DNA of 64,000 nucleotides from Actinomycetaceae bacterium (GTDB lineage Bacteria; Actinomycetota; Actinomycetes; Actinomycetales; Actinomycetaceae): NCBI GenBank assembly GCA_028724905.1, contig JAQYTG010000005.1, positions 62,001 to 126,000 of the forward strand, read 5' to 3'. Shown piece by piece: positions 1 to 11,349 of this stretch (position 1 is its first letter; each line of letters starts with the position of its first letter). The notes under the pieces were generated by a model. It saw only the letters and a program-made list of their open reading frames with translations, ran no database searches and was not told where the DNA came from. The position numbers and the translations under genes were made by a program.

Positions 1-132
1 CCCAAGTTCCGGCTTTGTGGCTGCTCAAGCTCCCAATTCTAGAGCCGCGCTCGCAGCGCTGATTGTGGCCATTTCGCCGTGCGGGAATTTTTGATCGAGA
101 ATTTTACCAAGGCGCTTATTAGACTGGTGGGT

Positions 133-3100
133 ATGGTTCTCAGCAACGATTTTGCACACTTGCACGTGCACACCGACTATTCTCTGCTCGATGGGGCGGC
201 GAAAATCAAAAAGCTCGTGAAAGAGGTAGCTGCCCAAGGGCAGAGCGCGGTAGCCATCACGGATCATGGCTATCTGTTTGGCGCCTATGAATTTTGGAAA
301 GCTGCTCGCGATGCCGGTGTGAAACCGATTGTGGGACTGGAGGCGTATATGACGCCAGGCACGTCCCGCTTTGATCGCACCCGCGTGCAGTGGGGGAGGC
401 CGGATCAGAAGAGTGACGACGTATCGGCTGCAGGTGCCTATACACACATGACGTTGTTGAGTGAAAACAATATCGGAATGCACAATCTTTTCCGTATGGG
501 GTCGCTGGCGTCACTCGACGGGCAGTTCGGCAAGTGGCCGCGTATGGATCGGGATTTGCTGGAGAGCTATCACGATGGCCTGATCGGCACCGCGGGTTGC
601 CCCTCGGGAGAGATTCAGACGCGGCTACGTCTGGGGCAAAAAGACGAGGCTCTGCGGGCAGCGGGAGAGCTCCAAGATATCTTCGGCAAAGAGAATTTTT
701 TCGTCGAGCTCATGGATCATGGAATTGACATTGAGCGACGGGTACAAAAAGAGCTCATCGAGTTGGCGCGTAAGATTGGGGCGCCAATCATTGCCACCAA
801 CGATTCGCACTACGTGAAGCAGTCTGACGATCACGTGCAAGATGCTATGCTCTGTATCAACTCCGGCTCCACACTCACCGATCCGACTCGCTTTAAGTTT
901 GACGGGTCGGGGTATTATCTGCGCTCCACGCAGGAGATGCACCAGCTTTTTGCTGAACTTCCTGAAGCGTGCGAGAACACTCTAGCTGTGGCTCAGCGCT
1001 GCAATGTCTCTTTCCGCACTACTGGCGATGGGGCAAACTATATGCCTAGTTTCCCTGTGCCGGAGGGAGAGGACGAGACGTCGTGGTTTATTCGGGAAGT
1101 GGAACGTGGGCTGCACCATCGTTTTGGCGATACGATCCCTGACGATGTGCGTGAACGTGCCAATTATGAGGTGGGCGTGATCGTGCAGATGGGCTTCCCT
1201 GGCTACTTCCTGGTGGTGGCAGATTATATTGATTGGGCGCGCAAAAATGGCATTCGAGTGGGGCCAGGGCGTGGCTCTGGGGCTGGCTCAATGGTGGCCT
1301 ACTGCTTGGGTATTACCCAGCTGGATCCGATCAAGCACGGATTGCTCTTTGAACGCTTCTTAAACCCTGAGCGCGTGAGTATGCCGGATATCGACGTAGA
1401 TTTCGACGATCGCCGCCGACCAGAAGTCATTCACTATGTGGAAGAAAAATACGGCAAGGATAAAGTCTCACAGGTTGTCACCTTTGGCACGATCAAAGCC
1501 AAACAGGCGCTCAAAGATTCTGCTCGCGTGCTTGGCTATCCCTTTGAAATGGGGGATCGGCTCACGAAAGCTATGCCGCCATCCGTGATGGGCAAAGATA
1601 TCCCCGTCAATGAGATTTTCAATAAAGACAACGAGCGCTATGCGGAGGCTGGCGAATTTCGTTCAGTGATTGAGAGTGACGGCGATGCCAAACGAGTATT
1701 CGACCTCGCCACAGGGTTAGAGGGGCTAGTGCGCCAGACAGGGGTGCACGCGTGTGCCGTCATTATGAGTAGTGCTCCGCTCACTGACGTCATCCCCGTG
1801 ATGCGCAATGCGAAAGACAATATCGTCCTCACCCAGTTTGAATACCCGCAATGCGAGGAATTGGGTCTGATTAAAATGGACTTCCTCGGGCTGTCGAACC
1901 TCACCACGATCAATGATGCGATTGCGAATATCGCTGCGAACGGTAAAGAGGCGCCAGATATTGATGCGATTGAGCTTGACGACAAAGCCACATTCGAGTT
2001 GCTCGGGCGAGCCGATACTCTTGGGGTTTTCCAGCTCGAAGGCTCGGGGATGCGCTCGTTGCTTAAGCAGATGAAAGCTGACGAGTTCGCCGATATTTCA
2101 GCCGTTTCTGCTCTCTATCGGCCAGGGCCAATGGGGGCTAATTCGCATATCAACTACGCTTTGCGCAAGAACGGACTGCAGGAGATCACCCCGATTCATC
2201 CCGAGCTGAAAGAGCCGCTCCAAGACATTTTGGCGCCCACGTATGGCCTGATTGTGTTCCAGGAACAAGTGATGAAAATTGCGCAGAAAGTGGCAGGTTT
2301 CTCGCTGGGGCAAGCAGATATTTTGCGCAAAGCTATGGGCAAGAAAAAAGCAGACGTGCTAGCCAAACAATTTGAGGGCTTCGCTGCGGGGATGCGCTCC
2401 AATGGGTACTCAGATGAGTGTATTCACACGCTGTGGGATATTCTGGTGCCGTTCGCCTCCTATGCGTTTAATAAGTCGCATTCAGAGGCGTATGCTCTCG
2501 TGGCCTATCAGACGGCGTATTTGAAAGCGCACTATCCGGTGGAGTTTATGGCTGCTCTGCTGGCCACGAATACCGGTAAGACCGATAAAATGGCCGCCTA
2601 TCTTGCCGATTGCCGGCGTTTGGGCATTCCGGTGTTGGTGCCTGATGTCAATGAATCTCGCGCCGGATATTGGGCTGTGGGTGAAGAGATTCGCGTGGGG
2701 CTTTCGGGCATCAAAAATGTGGGTGCTGGCGTCGTTGATGGAATTATTGCGGCTCGTGAGGAGAAGGGGGCGTTTACCAGCTTCCAGGATTTCTTAGACA
2801 AGGTACCCTCGCAGGTATGCAATAAGCGCGCTATGGAGTGCATGATTAAAGCCGGTGCTTTCGATTCGCTCGGCTATACGCGCCGCGCTCTGCTTGCCGT
2901 CATGGAAGAAGCTATTGATGCTGTGCTACCCGTCAAACGCAACGAAGCTGCGGGGCAGTTTGATCTCTTTGGTGGCTTAGGCGGTGGGCAGGAATCGTCA
3001 TTCACAGTGAATGTGCCGGATGTACCTGAGTGGGATAAACGTCAGAAGCTCAACATCGAACGTGAAATGCTCGGCTTGTACGTCTCCGATCACCCACTTT

Positions 3101-3675
3101 CTGATATGGAAGCATTTCTGGCGCGTACATCCGATACTACCGTCGTACAACTGCTCGACAATGAGGCTATTGCAGATGGCCAACCAGTGACGATTGCCGG
3201 ATTAATTTCATCGGTGCAGACGCGAGTGGCAAAAAAGAGCGGAAAAGTGTGGGCGACAATTGGTTTGGAAGATCTCACCGGCTCCACTCTGGTGAACGTT
3301 TTCACTAAGACGTATGAGAAAACCGCACCATTGCTCACTCAAGATGCGGTGGTGATCGTCCATGCTCGCGTCTCCATCCGTGAGGGGGCGGTGAGTCTTT
3401 CGGCGCAGAGCATTGAGTTGGCACCTACTGACGTCGATCTCAACGCTCCGGTGGATGTACAGGTACATGAGCGTATCTGCACACCAAAACTAGTGGAGCA
3501 GCTTGCCCAGGTGCTCGCACAATATCCAGGGGGAGCGCCTGTGCGGCTGCACGTTGTGCAGCGTAAAAAGACCAGCGTCGTCACGCTTGCTCCTGCCTAT
3601 TCGGTGGCTCCGCAGCCTGCGCTCTACTCGGATCTGAAAGTGCTGCTGGGGCGTGATGCTGTGATGTCAGTGTAG
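133..3675 (+). CDS. dnaE: DNA polymerase III subunit alpha
   Basis: PHP-domain start FAHLHVHTDYSLLDGAAKI; polymerase motifs GPGRGSGAGSMVAYCLGIT and PDIDVDFDDRRR; C-terminal OB-fold region. ORF opens at 79; start trimmed to the internal ATG. Confidence 0.97.
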   Translation: MVLSNDFAHLHVHTDYSLLDGAAKIKKLVKEVAAQGQSAVAITDHGYLFGAYEFWKAARDAGVKPIVGLEAYMTPGTSRFDRTRVQWGRPDQKSDDVSAAGAYTHMTLLSENNIGMHNLFRMGSLASLDGQFGKWPRMDRDLLESYHDGLIGTAGCPSGEIQTRLRLGQKDEALRAAGELQDIFGKENFFVELMDHGIDIERRVQKELIELARKIGAPIIATNDSHYVKQSDDHVQDAMLCINSGSTLTDPTRFKFDGSGYYLRSTQEMHQLFAELPEACENTLAVAQRCNVSFRTTGDGANYMPSFPVPEGEDETSWFIREVERGLHHRFGDTIPDDVRERANYEVGVIVQMGFPGYFLVVADYIDWARKNGIRVGPGRGSGAGSMVAYCLGITQLDPIKHGLLFERFLNPERVSMPDIDVDFDDRRRPEVIHYVEEKYGKDKVSQVVTFGTIKAKQALKDSARVLGYPFEMGDRLTKAMPPSVMGKDIPVNEIFNKDNERYAEAGEFRSVIESDGDAKRVFDLATGLEGLVRQTGVHACAVIMSSAPLTDVIPVMRNAKDNIVLTQFEYPQCEELGLIKMDFLGLSNLTTINDAIANIAANGKEAPDIDAIELDDKATFELLGRADTLGVFQLEGSGMRSLLKQMKADEFADISAVSALYRPGPMGANSHINYALRKNGLQEITPIHPELKEPLQDILAPTYGLIVFQEQVMKIAQKVAGFSLGQADILRKAMGKKKADVLAKQFEGFAAGMRSNGYSDECIHTLWDILVPFASYAFNKSHSEAYALVAYQTAYLKAHYPVEFMAALLATNTGKTDKMAAYLADCRRLGIPVLVPDVNESRAGYWAVGEEIRVGLSGIKNVGAGVVDGIIAAREEKGAFTSFQDFLDKVPSQVCNKRAMECMIKAGAFDSLGYTRRALLAVMEEAIDAVLPVKRNEAAGQFDLFGGLGGGQESSFTVNVPDVPEWDKRQKLNIEREMLGLYVSDHPLSDMEAFLARTSDTTVVQLLDNEAIADGQPVTIAGLISSVQTRVAKKSGKVWATIGLEDLTGSTLVNVFTKTYEKTAPLLTQDAVVIVHARVSIREGAVSLSAQSIELAPTDVDLNAPVDVQVHERICTPKLVEQLAQVLAQYPGGAPVRLHVVQRKKTSVVTLAPAYSVAPQPALYSDLKVLLGRDAVMSV

Positions 3676-4158
3676 CTCGTGGTGCTGGCACCAGCGCTGG
3701 TGTCTGTGTGCGTTAGTCTCGGTGCTGGTGCAGCGTTGGTGCTTGTGCTAATGTCTCTGCCGGCGTCTCGGGGCACAGGAGTATGTCTCAGGGCGCAGGT
3801 GTATAGCGCGTAGCAATGCGTACGGCATGATACGTAGCGACGTGACGATGCGGGGTATTTTTGGGCAGCGGGATATTTTAGGTAGTTGTAGCAGCCGGCT
3901 CGTAGTAGATGTCGAGTGTATGTGTGACGCCTGAGGATATGTATGACGGCGCTGTTGCGAACTCGCGGCGCTGGCTCGGGCTCCGCGAGGAGGGATGGTT
4001 ATTGAAGGGCGGTTGGTACTAGATGGTCGGGGACTCGCGCTGCTGGCTTGAGCTCCGCTAGTGCGGGCTCGGCTAGTGCGAGTTTCATTTTGGTGCTCAT
4101 CGGCCGTCTTTGAGACTTGCCGTCTGTGTCTGGCCTTACGCCGTGAGTGCGCTTGTGT

Positions 4159-4563
4159 CTATGCCTGCTTTTGCGCTTTTTCCTGGCAGGCAGAGCAGAG
4201 GCCGTAGAGCTCAAGAGAGTGGCTGACGTCGCTAAAGCCATGCCGGCCGGCCACCTCACGAGCCCAATCTTCGACGTCTTTAGCGCTGATCTCTTCGGTG
4301 GTGCCGCAAGAACGGCAGACGAGATGGTGGTGGTGCTGATCGTTTCCACAGTATCGGAAAAGCTGTACATCGGAATCTTCTAGCCGCACCACGTCTACGT
4401 CGTGTGATGCCGCTAGATCTTGCAGATTACGATAGACAGTGGCGAGTCCTACTGTCTCTCCTGCGGCCTCAAGGCGTTCGTAGAGATCTTGGGCGGAGAT
4501 AAAATTCTGCCTGCTCTTTAGCGCCCGCACAATTGCGGTGCGCTGGCGAGTCTTTCGTTGCAT
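4159..4563 (-). CDS. zur: Fur-family metal regulator, probably Zur
   Basis: Fur fold: RQRTAIVRAL, GLATVYRNLQDLA, HHHHLVCRSCGTTEEI, LYGLCSACQ; next to znuABC genes. Confidence 0.88.
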   Translation of the reverse strand: MQRKTRQRTAIVRALKSRQNFISAQDLYERLEAAGETVGLATVYRNLQDLAASHDVDVVRLEDSDVQLFRYCGNDQHHHHLVCRSCGTTEEISAKDVEDWAREVAGRHGFSDVSHSLELYGLCSACQEKAQKQA

Positions 4564-4684
4564 AGGCGCTCCTTCTAGTTCCCTGTCTCCATCTGCTGCT
4601 GTGGGCTCTACATTGGCTTTATATCCGCCTCATGTAGAGATGCCCGCTCAGCGTGTGCATCTTGTGCGTCTGCCTTAAGCCGCG

Positions 4685-4784
4685 GTGTGCTGATATACAC
4701 CGCATGGCTGCGTCGTCACCACGGACTGGATGGTACCCCATTGCCAGCGGCGTGTTGATACGCACCGCATGGGTGCGTCGTCAC
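4685..4784. repeat. Two imperfect ~34-bp direct repeats (tgctgatatacaccgcatggctgcgtcgtcacca / tgttgatacgcaccgcatgggtgcgtcgtcacca)
   Basis: Direct reading of sequence. Confidence 0.8.
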
Positions 4785-5315
4785 CAACACTGTGTACTAC
4801 ACCGCACAAGATACTCTCATTGTAGAGGGATTGCGAGAGCTCACAGATATCTATTGCGGTTTCTATCTTCTGGAGGCTTCTGGTGGTGGCCAGCTGCGAT
4901 AGCGGATCTCCTGCAAGTTCCCTGTTTTGTAGGCTGTACTGTTGCTCTTCTGTGGGTTGCCCTGTTGCCTCGAGCACCCGCATACCGTCCACGAGCACCG
5001 TCACCTCGTGCCCTGTTGCCTCCCATAGGCCGCCCTGAGATAGACCGATCTTTTCCGAGCTTAGATTTCTCGCCAATGACTTTCTGTGATTCTTCCCTGC
5101 TAGACCAACGCGAAGCCGCTAGAGTAATGCGAAACCGTCATCACACCAACAGCCTGTGTCCATCAGCTTAAAGATGTCGATCGGGCATAAGACAGAAAGC
5201 GTTGATCGCAGGTTGATCATGGGTTGAGTGTTGTTGAGTAGCTGCTCTGGTGTGGAGTGGAGATGTATAGGTCATTCTATATGTAATTATGTACGGATAT
5301 ATGTAGCTATACTAA

Positions 5316-5355
5316 CTATGTGTGGCTATGTGTGGCTATGTGTGGCTATATGTGG
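5316..5355. repeat. Four 10-bp tandem units (ctatgtgtgg x3 + ctatatgtgg) running into the znuB stop codon
   Basis: Direct reading of sequence. Confidence 0.9.
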
Positions 5356-6209
5356 TTTTTGGCGCTCAGATGCTGCACGATCGGATGCAGCGCAGCCACC
5401 ACTATGTACAGGCCAACGGCGAGTACCACGATCATGGCTCCTGGGCTAAACGGGTAAATATAGGTAATCACCAAGCCGGCCACGGATACAATCACTCCCA
5501 CCGCCATCCCGATAGCTATAGTGCCTCGGAACGAGTTGGCGACCAGCTGTCCGATTGCCACCGGCACGATCATAATGGCTGAGACGAGCAGCACCCCTAC
5601 GACTCGCATCGAAATCGACACCGTGAGAGCTGCCAGCATGGCCACGCAGATATTCAGTGCGCCCACGCGCAGTCCGCTCGCTCGTGAGAACTCCGGATCG
5701 TAGGAGAGAGCAAAAAGTGGCCCGCGTAGCCCAATACCCACAGCCACAATAAACAGCGTTAGCCCGATAGTGTAGCTCACATCGCTGCTGTTCACGGTGG
5801 CGATAGAGCCGAAGAGATAGCTGGTGAGATTCGTCGTTGTGCCGCCAGCTATCCGAATCAGGATCACACCTCCGGCAATCCCTCCGTAAAACAGCATGGC
5901 AAGCGCCACATCTGAGCCAGTGCGTCCGCGTGCTCGAAGTACTTCAATTGCAATAGCTCCGAGCATAGATGCCACGATGGCTCCAGGAACGGCCAGCATA
6001 TCAGCAGGTTGAAGACCGATGCCGGCGCCGATGAGCCATCCTAGGGCCACTCCGGTGAGAGCGATATGGCCGATGCCGTCTCCCATGAGCGCCATTGATC
6101 GCTGTACCAGGTAGGTGCCGACGATGGGGGCAGAGATACCTACAAGAACGGCTACAATCAACGCTCGCACCATCAGCTCGGAGGTGAGCATTTCTGATAA
6201 AAGCTCCAT
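5346..6209 (-). CDS. znuB: Zinc/manganese ABC transporter permease
   Basis: ABC-3 family membrane protein (MALMGDGIGHIALTGVALGW, GSDVALAMLFYGGIAGG) adjacent to ATPase and SBP. Confidence 0.93.
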   Translation of the reverse strand: MELLSEMLTSELMVRALIVAVLVGISAPIVGTYLVQRSMALMGDGIGHIALTGVALGWLIGAGIGLQPADMLAVPGAIVASMLGAIAIEVLRARGRTGSDVALAMLFYGGIAGGVILIRIAGGTTTNLTSYLFGSIATVNSSDVSYTIGLTLFIVAVGIGLRGPLFALSYDPEFSRASGLRVGALNICVAMLAALTVSISMRVVGVLLVSAIMIVPVAIGQLVANSFRGTIAIGMAVGVIVSVAGLVITYIYPFSPGAMIVVLAVGLYIVVAALHPIVQHLSAKNHI

Positions 6210-6222
6210 ACCTGCTTCCCTT

Positions 6223-7023
6223 TCACTCTCCGGTCAGTTTCGGTGCGTGATGGCGTACCAGCGGATCGCGGTGATGGCCAGCATGGCTTTTGTCCAACGC
6301 GGCCGGAAGCCCCTCGGGGGAGCCATCATAAATGATCTGCCCATCCTCAAGGTAGATCACGCGGTCGAGCAGCTCCGTGAGTTCTTCCGTCTCGTGAAGC
6401 ACGATTATCTGCGTGACGCCGGCGCTTTTGAGGTTTCCCAATGTGCGTGCCAGGGCGGCGCGTGAATCGGCATCTACTCCGGCCAACGGCTCGTCTAAAA
6501 ACAGTACCGACGGGTCGCGCACGAGTGCGCGTGCGATGGCCAACCGCTGTGCTTGCCCACCCGAGAAAATCTGCACGTGATCGTTGGCGCGCTCTTGCAA
6601 CCCCACTGCTGCCAGTGCTTCCAACGCTTTTTGCTTGGCCTTTCTCCCTCGGTCTGCAAAGAGATGCCCGCGGGAGAGCAGGCCTGAACGCACCACCTCG
6701 ATGGCTGTGGCAGGTACGCCTGAGCGTGGCGTCACTCGCTGTGGCACATATCCAATGCGTTCATGTGGCATACGGGCGCTTCCTTGCATATGGTCCAGCA
6801 TTTGCACGCTGCCTGAAGTAGGCCGGTAGATGCCGAGCAAGGTGCGCACGAGGGTGGATTTTCCTGAGCCGTTGGCGCCCATGAGTGCCACCACCTGACC
6901 GGTGGAAATAGAAAACGAGATCTCGTGCAAAATAGGCGAAGCGCCCAGAACGAGTGAGACGTTCTGGGCTGCAACGGCTGTGTCCGCACTAGTAGAGCGG
7001 CTGGTATCGCGATTTATTGGCAT
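6223..7023 (-). CDS. znuC: Zinc/manganese ABC transporter ATP-binding protein
   Basis: Walker A GANGSGKSTLVRTLLG, signature FSGGQAQRLAIARALVRDPSVLFLDEPLAGVD. Confidence 0.95.
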   Translation of the reverse strand: MPINRDTSRSTSADTAVAAQNVSLVLGASPILHEISFSISTGQVVALMGANGSGKSTLVRTLLGIYRPTSGSVQMLDHMQGSARMPHERIGYVPQRVTPRSGVPATAIEVVRSGLLSRGHLFADRGRKAKQKALEALAAVGLQERANDHVQIFSGGQAQRLAIARALVRDPSVLFLDEPLAGVDADSRAALARTLGNLKSAGVTQIIVLHETEELTELLDRVIYLEDGQIIYDGSPEGLPAALDKSHAGHHRDPLVRHHAPKLTGE

Positions 7024-8045
7024 TGAAGTGCGCTTCGTAATTCCTTGAGATTGTTGTGCATCGCCGAGATGTAATCTCCCGACTCTGGCTTAGATTCTAC
7101 AGGAGATAATACCGCCGTTTTAGCTCCGGTTTCCTGTGCTACGGCTTGTGCCGTCTTCGGAGAGACGAGCTCTTCAGTGAAAATCGTGGTAGTGCCGTTA
7201 GCTTGGACGATTCTCTTGACCTTGGCAAGATCGGCCGGAGATGGCTCAGCTTCGGGATCTACCCCAGAAATCGCATACTGATTGAGGCCATAGCGTCCGG
7301 TGAGGTAGCCAAAAGCGGCGTGCGAGGTGACGACGTCGCGCAGCTTACACTGCTTGAGGCCAGTGGAAAACGCCGAATCGAGATCGTCAAGTTTTGTATT
7401 GAGCGCATCCAAATTGTCCTTAAAGGTCTCGGCTTTATTGGCGTTCGCGGTACTCAGTGCGTCGGTGAGAGCGCTCGCGGCAGCTTTCATGCGCACCGGA
7501 TCGAGCCAGAAGTGCGGATCGAGCCCCAATGCGGCGTGGTCGTGGCTATGTGCGTGGGCATCCTCCTCTCCCTCGTGATCGTCGTGCTCGTCATGATCGT
7601 GGCCGTCTGCGCCGTCACCAGTGATCTGTGGTTTTTCAAGGGAGACCTGCGAGGAAAGATCCACGACTGTAGGCCCTGAGATAGTGGCTACGGCGTCATC
7701 GAGGGACGGCTGGAATCCTTTCACGTAGATAACGAGCTGCGATTTTGAGAGGTTGCTGATGTCTGCAGGGGAGAGTTCAAAGTCGTGCGGCTCCACGTTT
7801 GCTGGAGTGATCGGCGAGACGGTGACGGCATCGGCTCCGATTTGCTCAGCCAGCCACGCCACTGGGTAGAACGATGCGGCGACGGTGAGTTTATCTGCAG
7901 TTGCAGAACTTCCGGTGCTTGTGGCATCGGGGGACGCGGTGGTGCTAGAGCAAGAGGAGAGGGCTAGGAGGCTAGCTGCGCCAGCAGCAATGAGAGCACT
8001 CATACGTGGACGTGCCAACATAGGCTTTTTGAGATTCGTTTTCAT
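7014..8045 (-). CDS. znuA: Zinc ABC transporter substrate-binding lipoprotein
   Basis: Lipobox region LLALSSCSS, His-rich loop DGHDHDEHDDHEGEEDAHAHSHDH, DPHFWLDPVRM. Confidence 0.94.
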   Translation of the reverse strand: MKTNLKKPMLARPRMSALIAAGAASLLALSSCSSTTASPDATSTGSSATADKLTVAASFYPVAWLAEQIGADAVTVSPITPANVEPHDFELSPADISNLSKSQLVIYVKGFQPSLDDAVATISGPTVVDLSSQVSLEKPQITGDGADGHDHDEHDDHEGEEDAHAHSHDHAALGLDPHFWLDPVRMKAAASALTDALSTANANKAETFKDNLDALNTKLDDLDSAFSTGLKQCKLRDVVTSHAAFGYLTGRYGLNQYAISGVDPEAEPSPADLAKVKRIVQANGTTTIFTEELVSPKTAQAVAQETGAKTAVLSPVESKPESGDYISAMHNNLKELRSALQCQ

Positions 8046-8065
8046 AAAATCAATGGTAGGAACTA

Positions 8066-8082
8066 TTGAGAATTATTTTCAA
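8066..8082. promoter_or_regulatory. Candidate Zur box TTGAGAATTATTTTCAA upstream of znuA
   Basis: Near-perfect 17-bp palindrome with 7-1-7 core TGAGAAT-T-ATTTTCA, about 20 bp upstream of the znuA start, resembling known Zur operators. Confidence 0.72.
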
Positions 8083-8226
8083 ATTTTTGTGGCGGCTGCG
8101 ACTAGATGTGACACATATCAAAGCTGGCATGGACGCTGGTGTGAAACGATTGCGCTGCCTCACCCGTACAATAGCAGGGTTACATAACGATTCCGCATCA
8201 TCCAGATGCGGCAGAAAGGAATGAGC

Positions 8227-9621
8227 ATGGCTAAGGCAGCTCCCTCACAACTCGACAACGTCATCTCGCTAGCGAAGCGGCGAGGATTCGTCTTTCCCTC
8301 TGGTGATATTTACGGCGGCACTCGCTCTGCCTGGGATTATGGCCCGCTCGGGGTGGAGCTCAAAGAGAACATCAAACGCCAATGGTGGCGTGCCAACGTG
8401 ACGAGCCGAGCCGACGTGGTGGGGCTAGATTCCTCTATTATTTTGCCGCGCGAGGTATGGGTGGCGAGTGGCCACGTGGCCACATTTTCCGATCCCTTGA
8501 TTGAGTGCCTGAGCTGCCATAAGCGCCTGCGCGAGGATGAGCTCAAAGAGAGCTATGCAAGCAAGCATGAGCTGGTGGAGGCTGATGTGGATATGGCTGA
8601 CGTCTCCTGCCCGAACTGTGGGGTGCGCGGCCAATGGACGGACTCTAAGCCATTCTCAGGCTTGCTCAAAACCTATCTCGGGCCGGTGGACGACGAGGCG
8701 GGTTTGCACTATCTGCGCCCCGAAACGGCTCAAGGTATTTTCGTGAACTTCCTCAACGTGCTCACGGCGTCACGCAAAAAACCGCCATTCGGCATCGGTC
8801 AGGTGGGGAAGAGCTTCCGCAACGAGATCACTCCTGGCAACTTCATCTTCCGCACTCGGGAATTCGAGCAGATGGAAATTGAGTTTTTTGTGAAGCCAGG
8901 CGAGGACGAACAGTGGCATCAGCGTTGGATTGACGATCGCTTTGCCTGGTATACCGGTCTTGGTATCAATCCGGATAACCTTCGTCTGTATGAGCATCCA
9001 CAAGAAAAGCTCTCGCATTATTCCAAGCGCACCGTAGACATCGAGTATCGCTTTGGATTCCAAGGATCTGAGTGGGGAGAGCTGGAGGGGATCGCGAACC
9101 GTACAGACTTCGATCTCTCGGCGCACTCTCAACATTCGGGCAAGAAACTCGAATACTTCGATCAGGCCGCTGGCGAGCGGTATATTCCGTATGTGATCGA
9201 GCCCTCGGCTGGGCTCACGCGCTCAATGATGGCGTTTTTAGTGGAAGCCTACACTGAAGATGAGGCTCCGAACACCAAGGGTGGAGTAGATAAGCGAGTA
9301 CTGCTCAAACTTGACCCGCGTCTGGCTCCGGTGAAAGCGGCAGTACTACCGCTCTCGCGCTCGGGAGAGCTCTCTCCGGTGGCGCGTGATCTAGCAGCTG
9401 ATCTACGCCAGTACTGGAATGTGGATTTCGATGACGCCGGTGCGCTGGGGCGGCGCTATCGCCGTCAAGATGAGATCGGTACGCCGTTCTGTATTACGGT
9501 GGATTTCGATTCGCTGGACGATCACGCCGTCACGGTGCGCGACAGAGACACCATGGCCCAAGAGCGCATTCCGATGGAACAGGTGCGCGGATATCTCGCT
9601 GAAAAACTCATCGGATGCTAG
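8227..9621 (+). CDS. glyS: Glycine--tRNA ligase (class II, single chain)
   Basis: [67 protein letters not shown]. Confidence 0.96.
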   Translation: MAKAAPSQLDNVISLAKRRGFVFPSGDIYGGTRSAWDYGPLGVELKENIKRQWWRANVTSRADVVGLDSSIILPREVWVASGHVATFSDPLIECLSCHKRLREDELKESYASKHELVEADVDMADVSCPNCGVRGQWTDSKPFSGLLKTYLGPVDDEAGLHYLRPETAQGIFVNFLNVLTASRKKPPFGIGQVGKSFRNEITPGNFIFRTREFEQMEIEFFVKPGEDEQWHQRWIDDRFAWYTGLGINPDNLRLYEHPQEKLSHYSKRTVDIEYRFGFQGSEWGELEGIANRTDFDLSAHSQHSGKKLEYFDQAAGERYIPYVIEPSAGLTRSMMAFLVEAYTEDEAPNTKGGVDKRVLLKLDPRLAPVKAAVLPLSRSGELSPVARDLAADLRQYWNVDFDDAGALGRRYRRQDEIGTPFCITVDFDSLDDHAVTVRDRDTMAQERIPMEQVRGYLAEKLIGC

Positions 9622-11177
9622 ATAGCTGGTGCTCAATGGTTGCTGCGGACTCCCCGCGGGTGAGGACTCGGCAGGCAGGGCGTGATCTGGCGGATATAGG
9701 CCAAACTGGGCGCGTAGGATCTGGCGATGGCGCCCTATATTCGACGTCCGCCAGACGTGCACCGGTGTATATCGGGAAGATTCGTCTGGACGTGCCGGTG
9801 GTGCTCTCGCCGATGGCTGGCGTTACGAATGCGCCTTTCCGTCAGCTCTGCCGCGAGTGTGCACAGCAGGGTTTGGCGGATGCGGGCTTTGGCGGTGGCG
9901 GCGATGTAGTTGCTGCTGATCAGCCGAGCTCCGATGCGGGATGTGCTGCCGCTTCTAGAGCTGGTCGTGACGGCGGCGCGCTAGGAGCTGGTGACGGAGT
10001 GAGGTCAGGTGGCGCTAGTGCGAATACTGCCTGCGTCACCCGAGCTTATGCTGGCTCAGCTCCGGCAGATGCTCACCCAGGTACCGATCTGGCGCGAACT
10101 CACGCAGGTATTCATGCGTCGGCAGGGCTCTTTGTGTGTGAGATGATCACCACGCGGGCGCTAGTAGAGGGAAAACCGGCCACCATGCAGATGGTGCAGC
10201 CAGATCTGGGCGATCCCGTGCGCTCGGTGCAGCTCTATGGGGTGCAGCCAGCCGTGACGGCTGCGGCGGTGCGCCGGCTCATCGAGCTTGGCCTAGCTGA
10301 CCATATTGACCTTAATTTTGGCTGTCCGGTGCCGAAAGTGACGCGCAAAGGAGGTGGCTCAGCGCTGCCGTGGAAGACCGATCTTTTCCGTGAGATTGTG
10401 AGTGCGGCGGTGCGCGCAGCTGAGGAGGCATCCGAGGATGCCGGACGTACCAGCGCGGTGCCAGTGACGGCGAAATTACGTATTGGCATTGATGCTGAGC
10501 ATCAGACATTTCGGGAGGCAGCTGCCATCGCAGTGGAATCAGGTATTGCGGCGCTGACGCTCCACGCCCGTACGCTCGAAGAGCACTATTCTGGCCATGC
10601 CCACTGGGAGCAGGTGGCGGAACTGGTACAGCTCGTGGATGGGGCGGTGCCGGTGTTTGGCAATGGTGACGTTTTTGAGGTGGATGACGCCGAACGCCTG
10701 ATGAGTATGAGTGGCTGTGATGGAGTGGCTATCGGGCGTGGAGCGCAGGGGCGCCCGTGGATTTTCTACGATATGGCAGCTGCCGCTTGTGGCTCGCCTA
10801 TGCGGGCGCAGCCATCGTTGGAGCGCGTGGCTGAGGTACTTATGCGCCACGCTGAGCTGATGGTGGAGCATTGGGGCGACGAGTTTAAAGCCGTGCGCGA
10901 TATGCGCAAACACATCGGCTGGTATCTGCGCGGATTCTCGGTGGGAGGGGATCTTCGCAGCCAGCTCGCCGTGGTGACTTCACTCGGGCAACTGCGCCAG
11001 CTACTGGATATGCTCGATCTGAGTCAGCCGTATCCGGCGGCCGCCTCCGGCGCGAGAGGGCGTGCCGGAGGAGCTAAGCGGGCGCACGTGCCTGAGCATT
11101 GGCTCGATTCGCGCGAGCTCAGTTCTTCCGAGCGTGCGATGATTAGCCATGCTGAAATTGGCGTCTCTGGCGGATGA
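9615..11177 (+). CDS. dusB: tRNA-dihydrouridine synthase, DusB type, with a ~87-aa low-complexity insert
   Basis: [60 protein letters not shown]; the motif order is interrupted by a Gly/Ala/Asp-rich stretch. Exact start uncertain. Confidence 0.92.
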   Translation: MLDSWCSMVAADSPRVRTRQAGRDLADIGQTGRVGSGDGALYSTSARRAPVYIGKIRLDVPVVLSPMAGVTNAPFRQLCRECAQQGLADAGFGGGGDVVAADQPSSDAGCAAASRAGRDGGALGAGDGVRSGGASANTACVTRAYAGSAPADAHPGTDLARTHAGIHASAGLFVCEMITTRALVEGKPATMQMVQPDLGDPVRSVQLYGVQPAVTAAAVRRLIELGLADHIDLNFGCPVPKVTRKGGGSALPWKTDLFREIVSAAVRAAEEASEDAGRTSAVPVTAKLRIGIDAEHQTFREAAAIAVESGIAALTLHARTLEEHYSGHAHWEQVAELVQLVDGAVPVFGNGDVFEVDDAERLMSMSGCDGVAIGRGAQGRPWIFYDMAAAACGSPMRAQPSLERVAEVLMRHAELMVEHWGDEFKAVRDMRKHIGWYLRGFSVGGDLRSQLAVVTSLGQLRQLLDMLDLSQPYPAAASGARGRAGGAKRAHVPEHWLDSRELSSSERAMISHAEIGVSGG

Positions 11178-11349
11178 GTGGGGATAATCCGATGATCTGA
11201 GCGGCGTGCGGTCAGAGACCGCGAGCAATCCTGAATGAGTGGGCGTGGGCGAGCGGGAGTTGGCGTGAGCGAGTAGGTCTAGATGGATGGGCGTGAGCAG
11301 ATGTGAGTGCTTGAGAGCATAGCCAGTATTGAAAAACGCCAGCCGATAT

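Noticed and set aside
4653-5171. 172-aa ORF between zur and znuB, and its 133-aa antisense partner
   Set aside because: Odd composition (Arg/Cys/Trp-rich), no recognisable domain, sits on direct repeats; more likely spacer DNA.
8100-8205. T-box or other riboswitch before glyS
   Set aside because: No T-box consensus or convincing stem set seen in the short leader.
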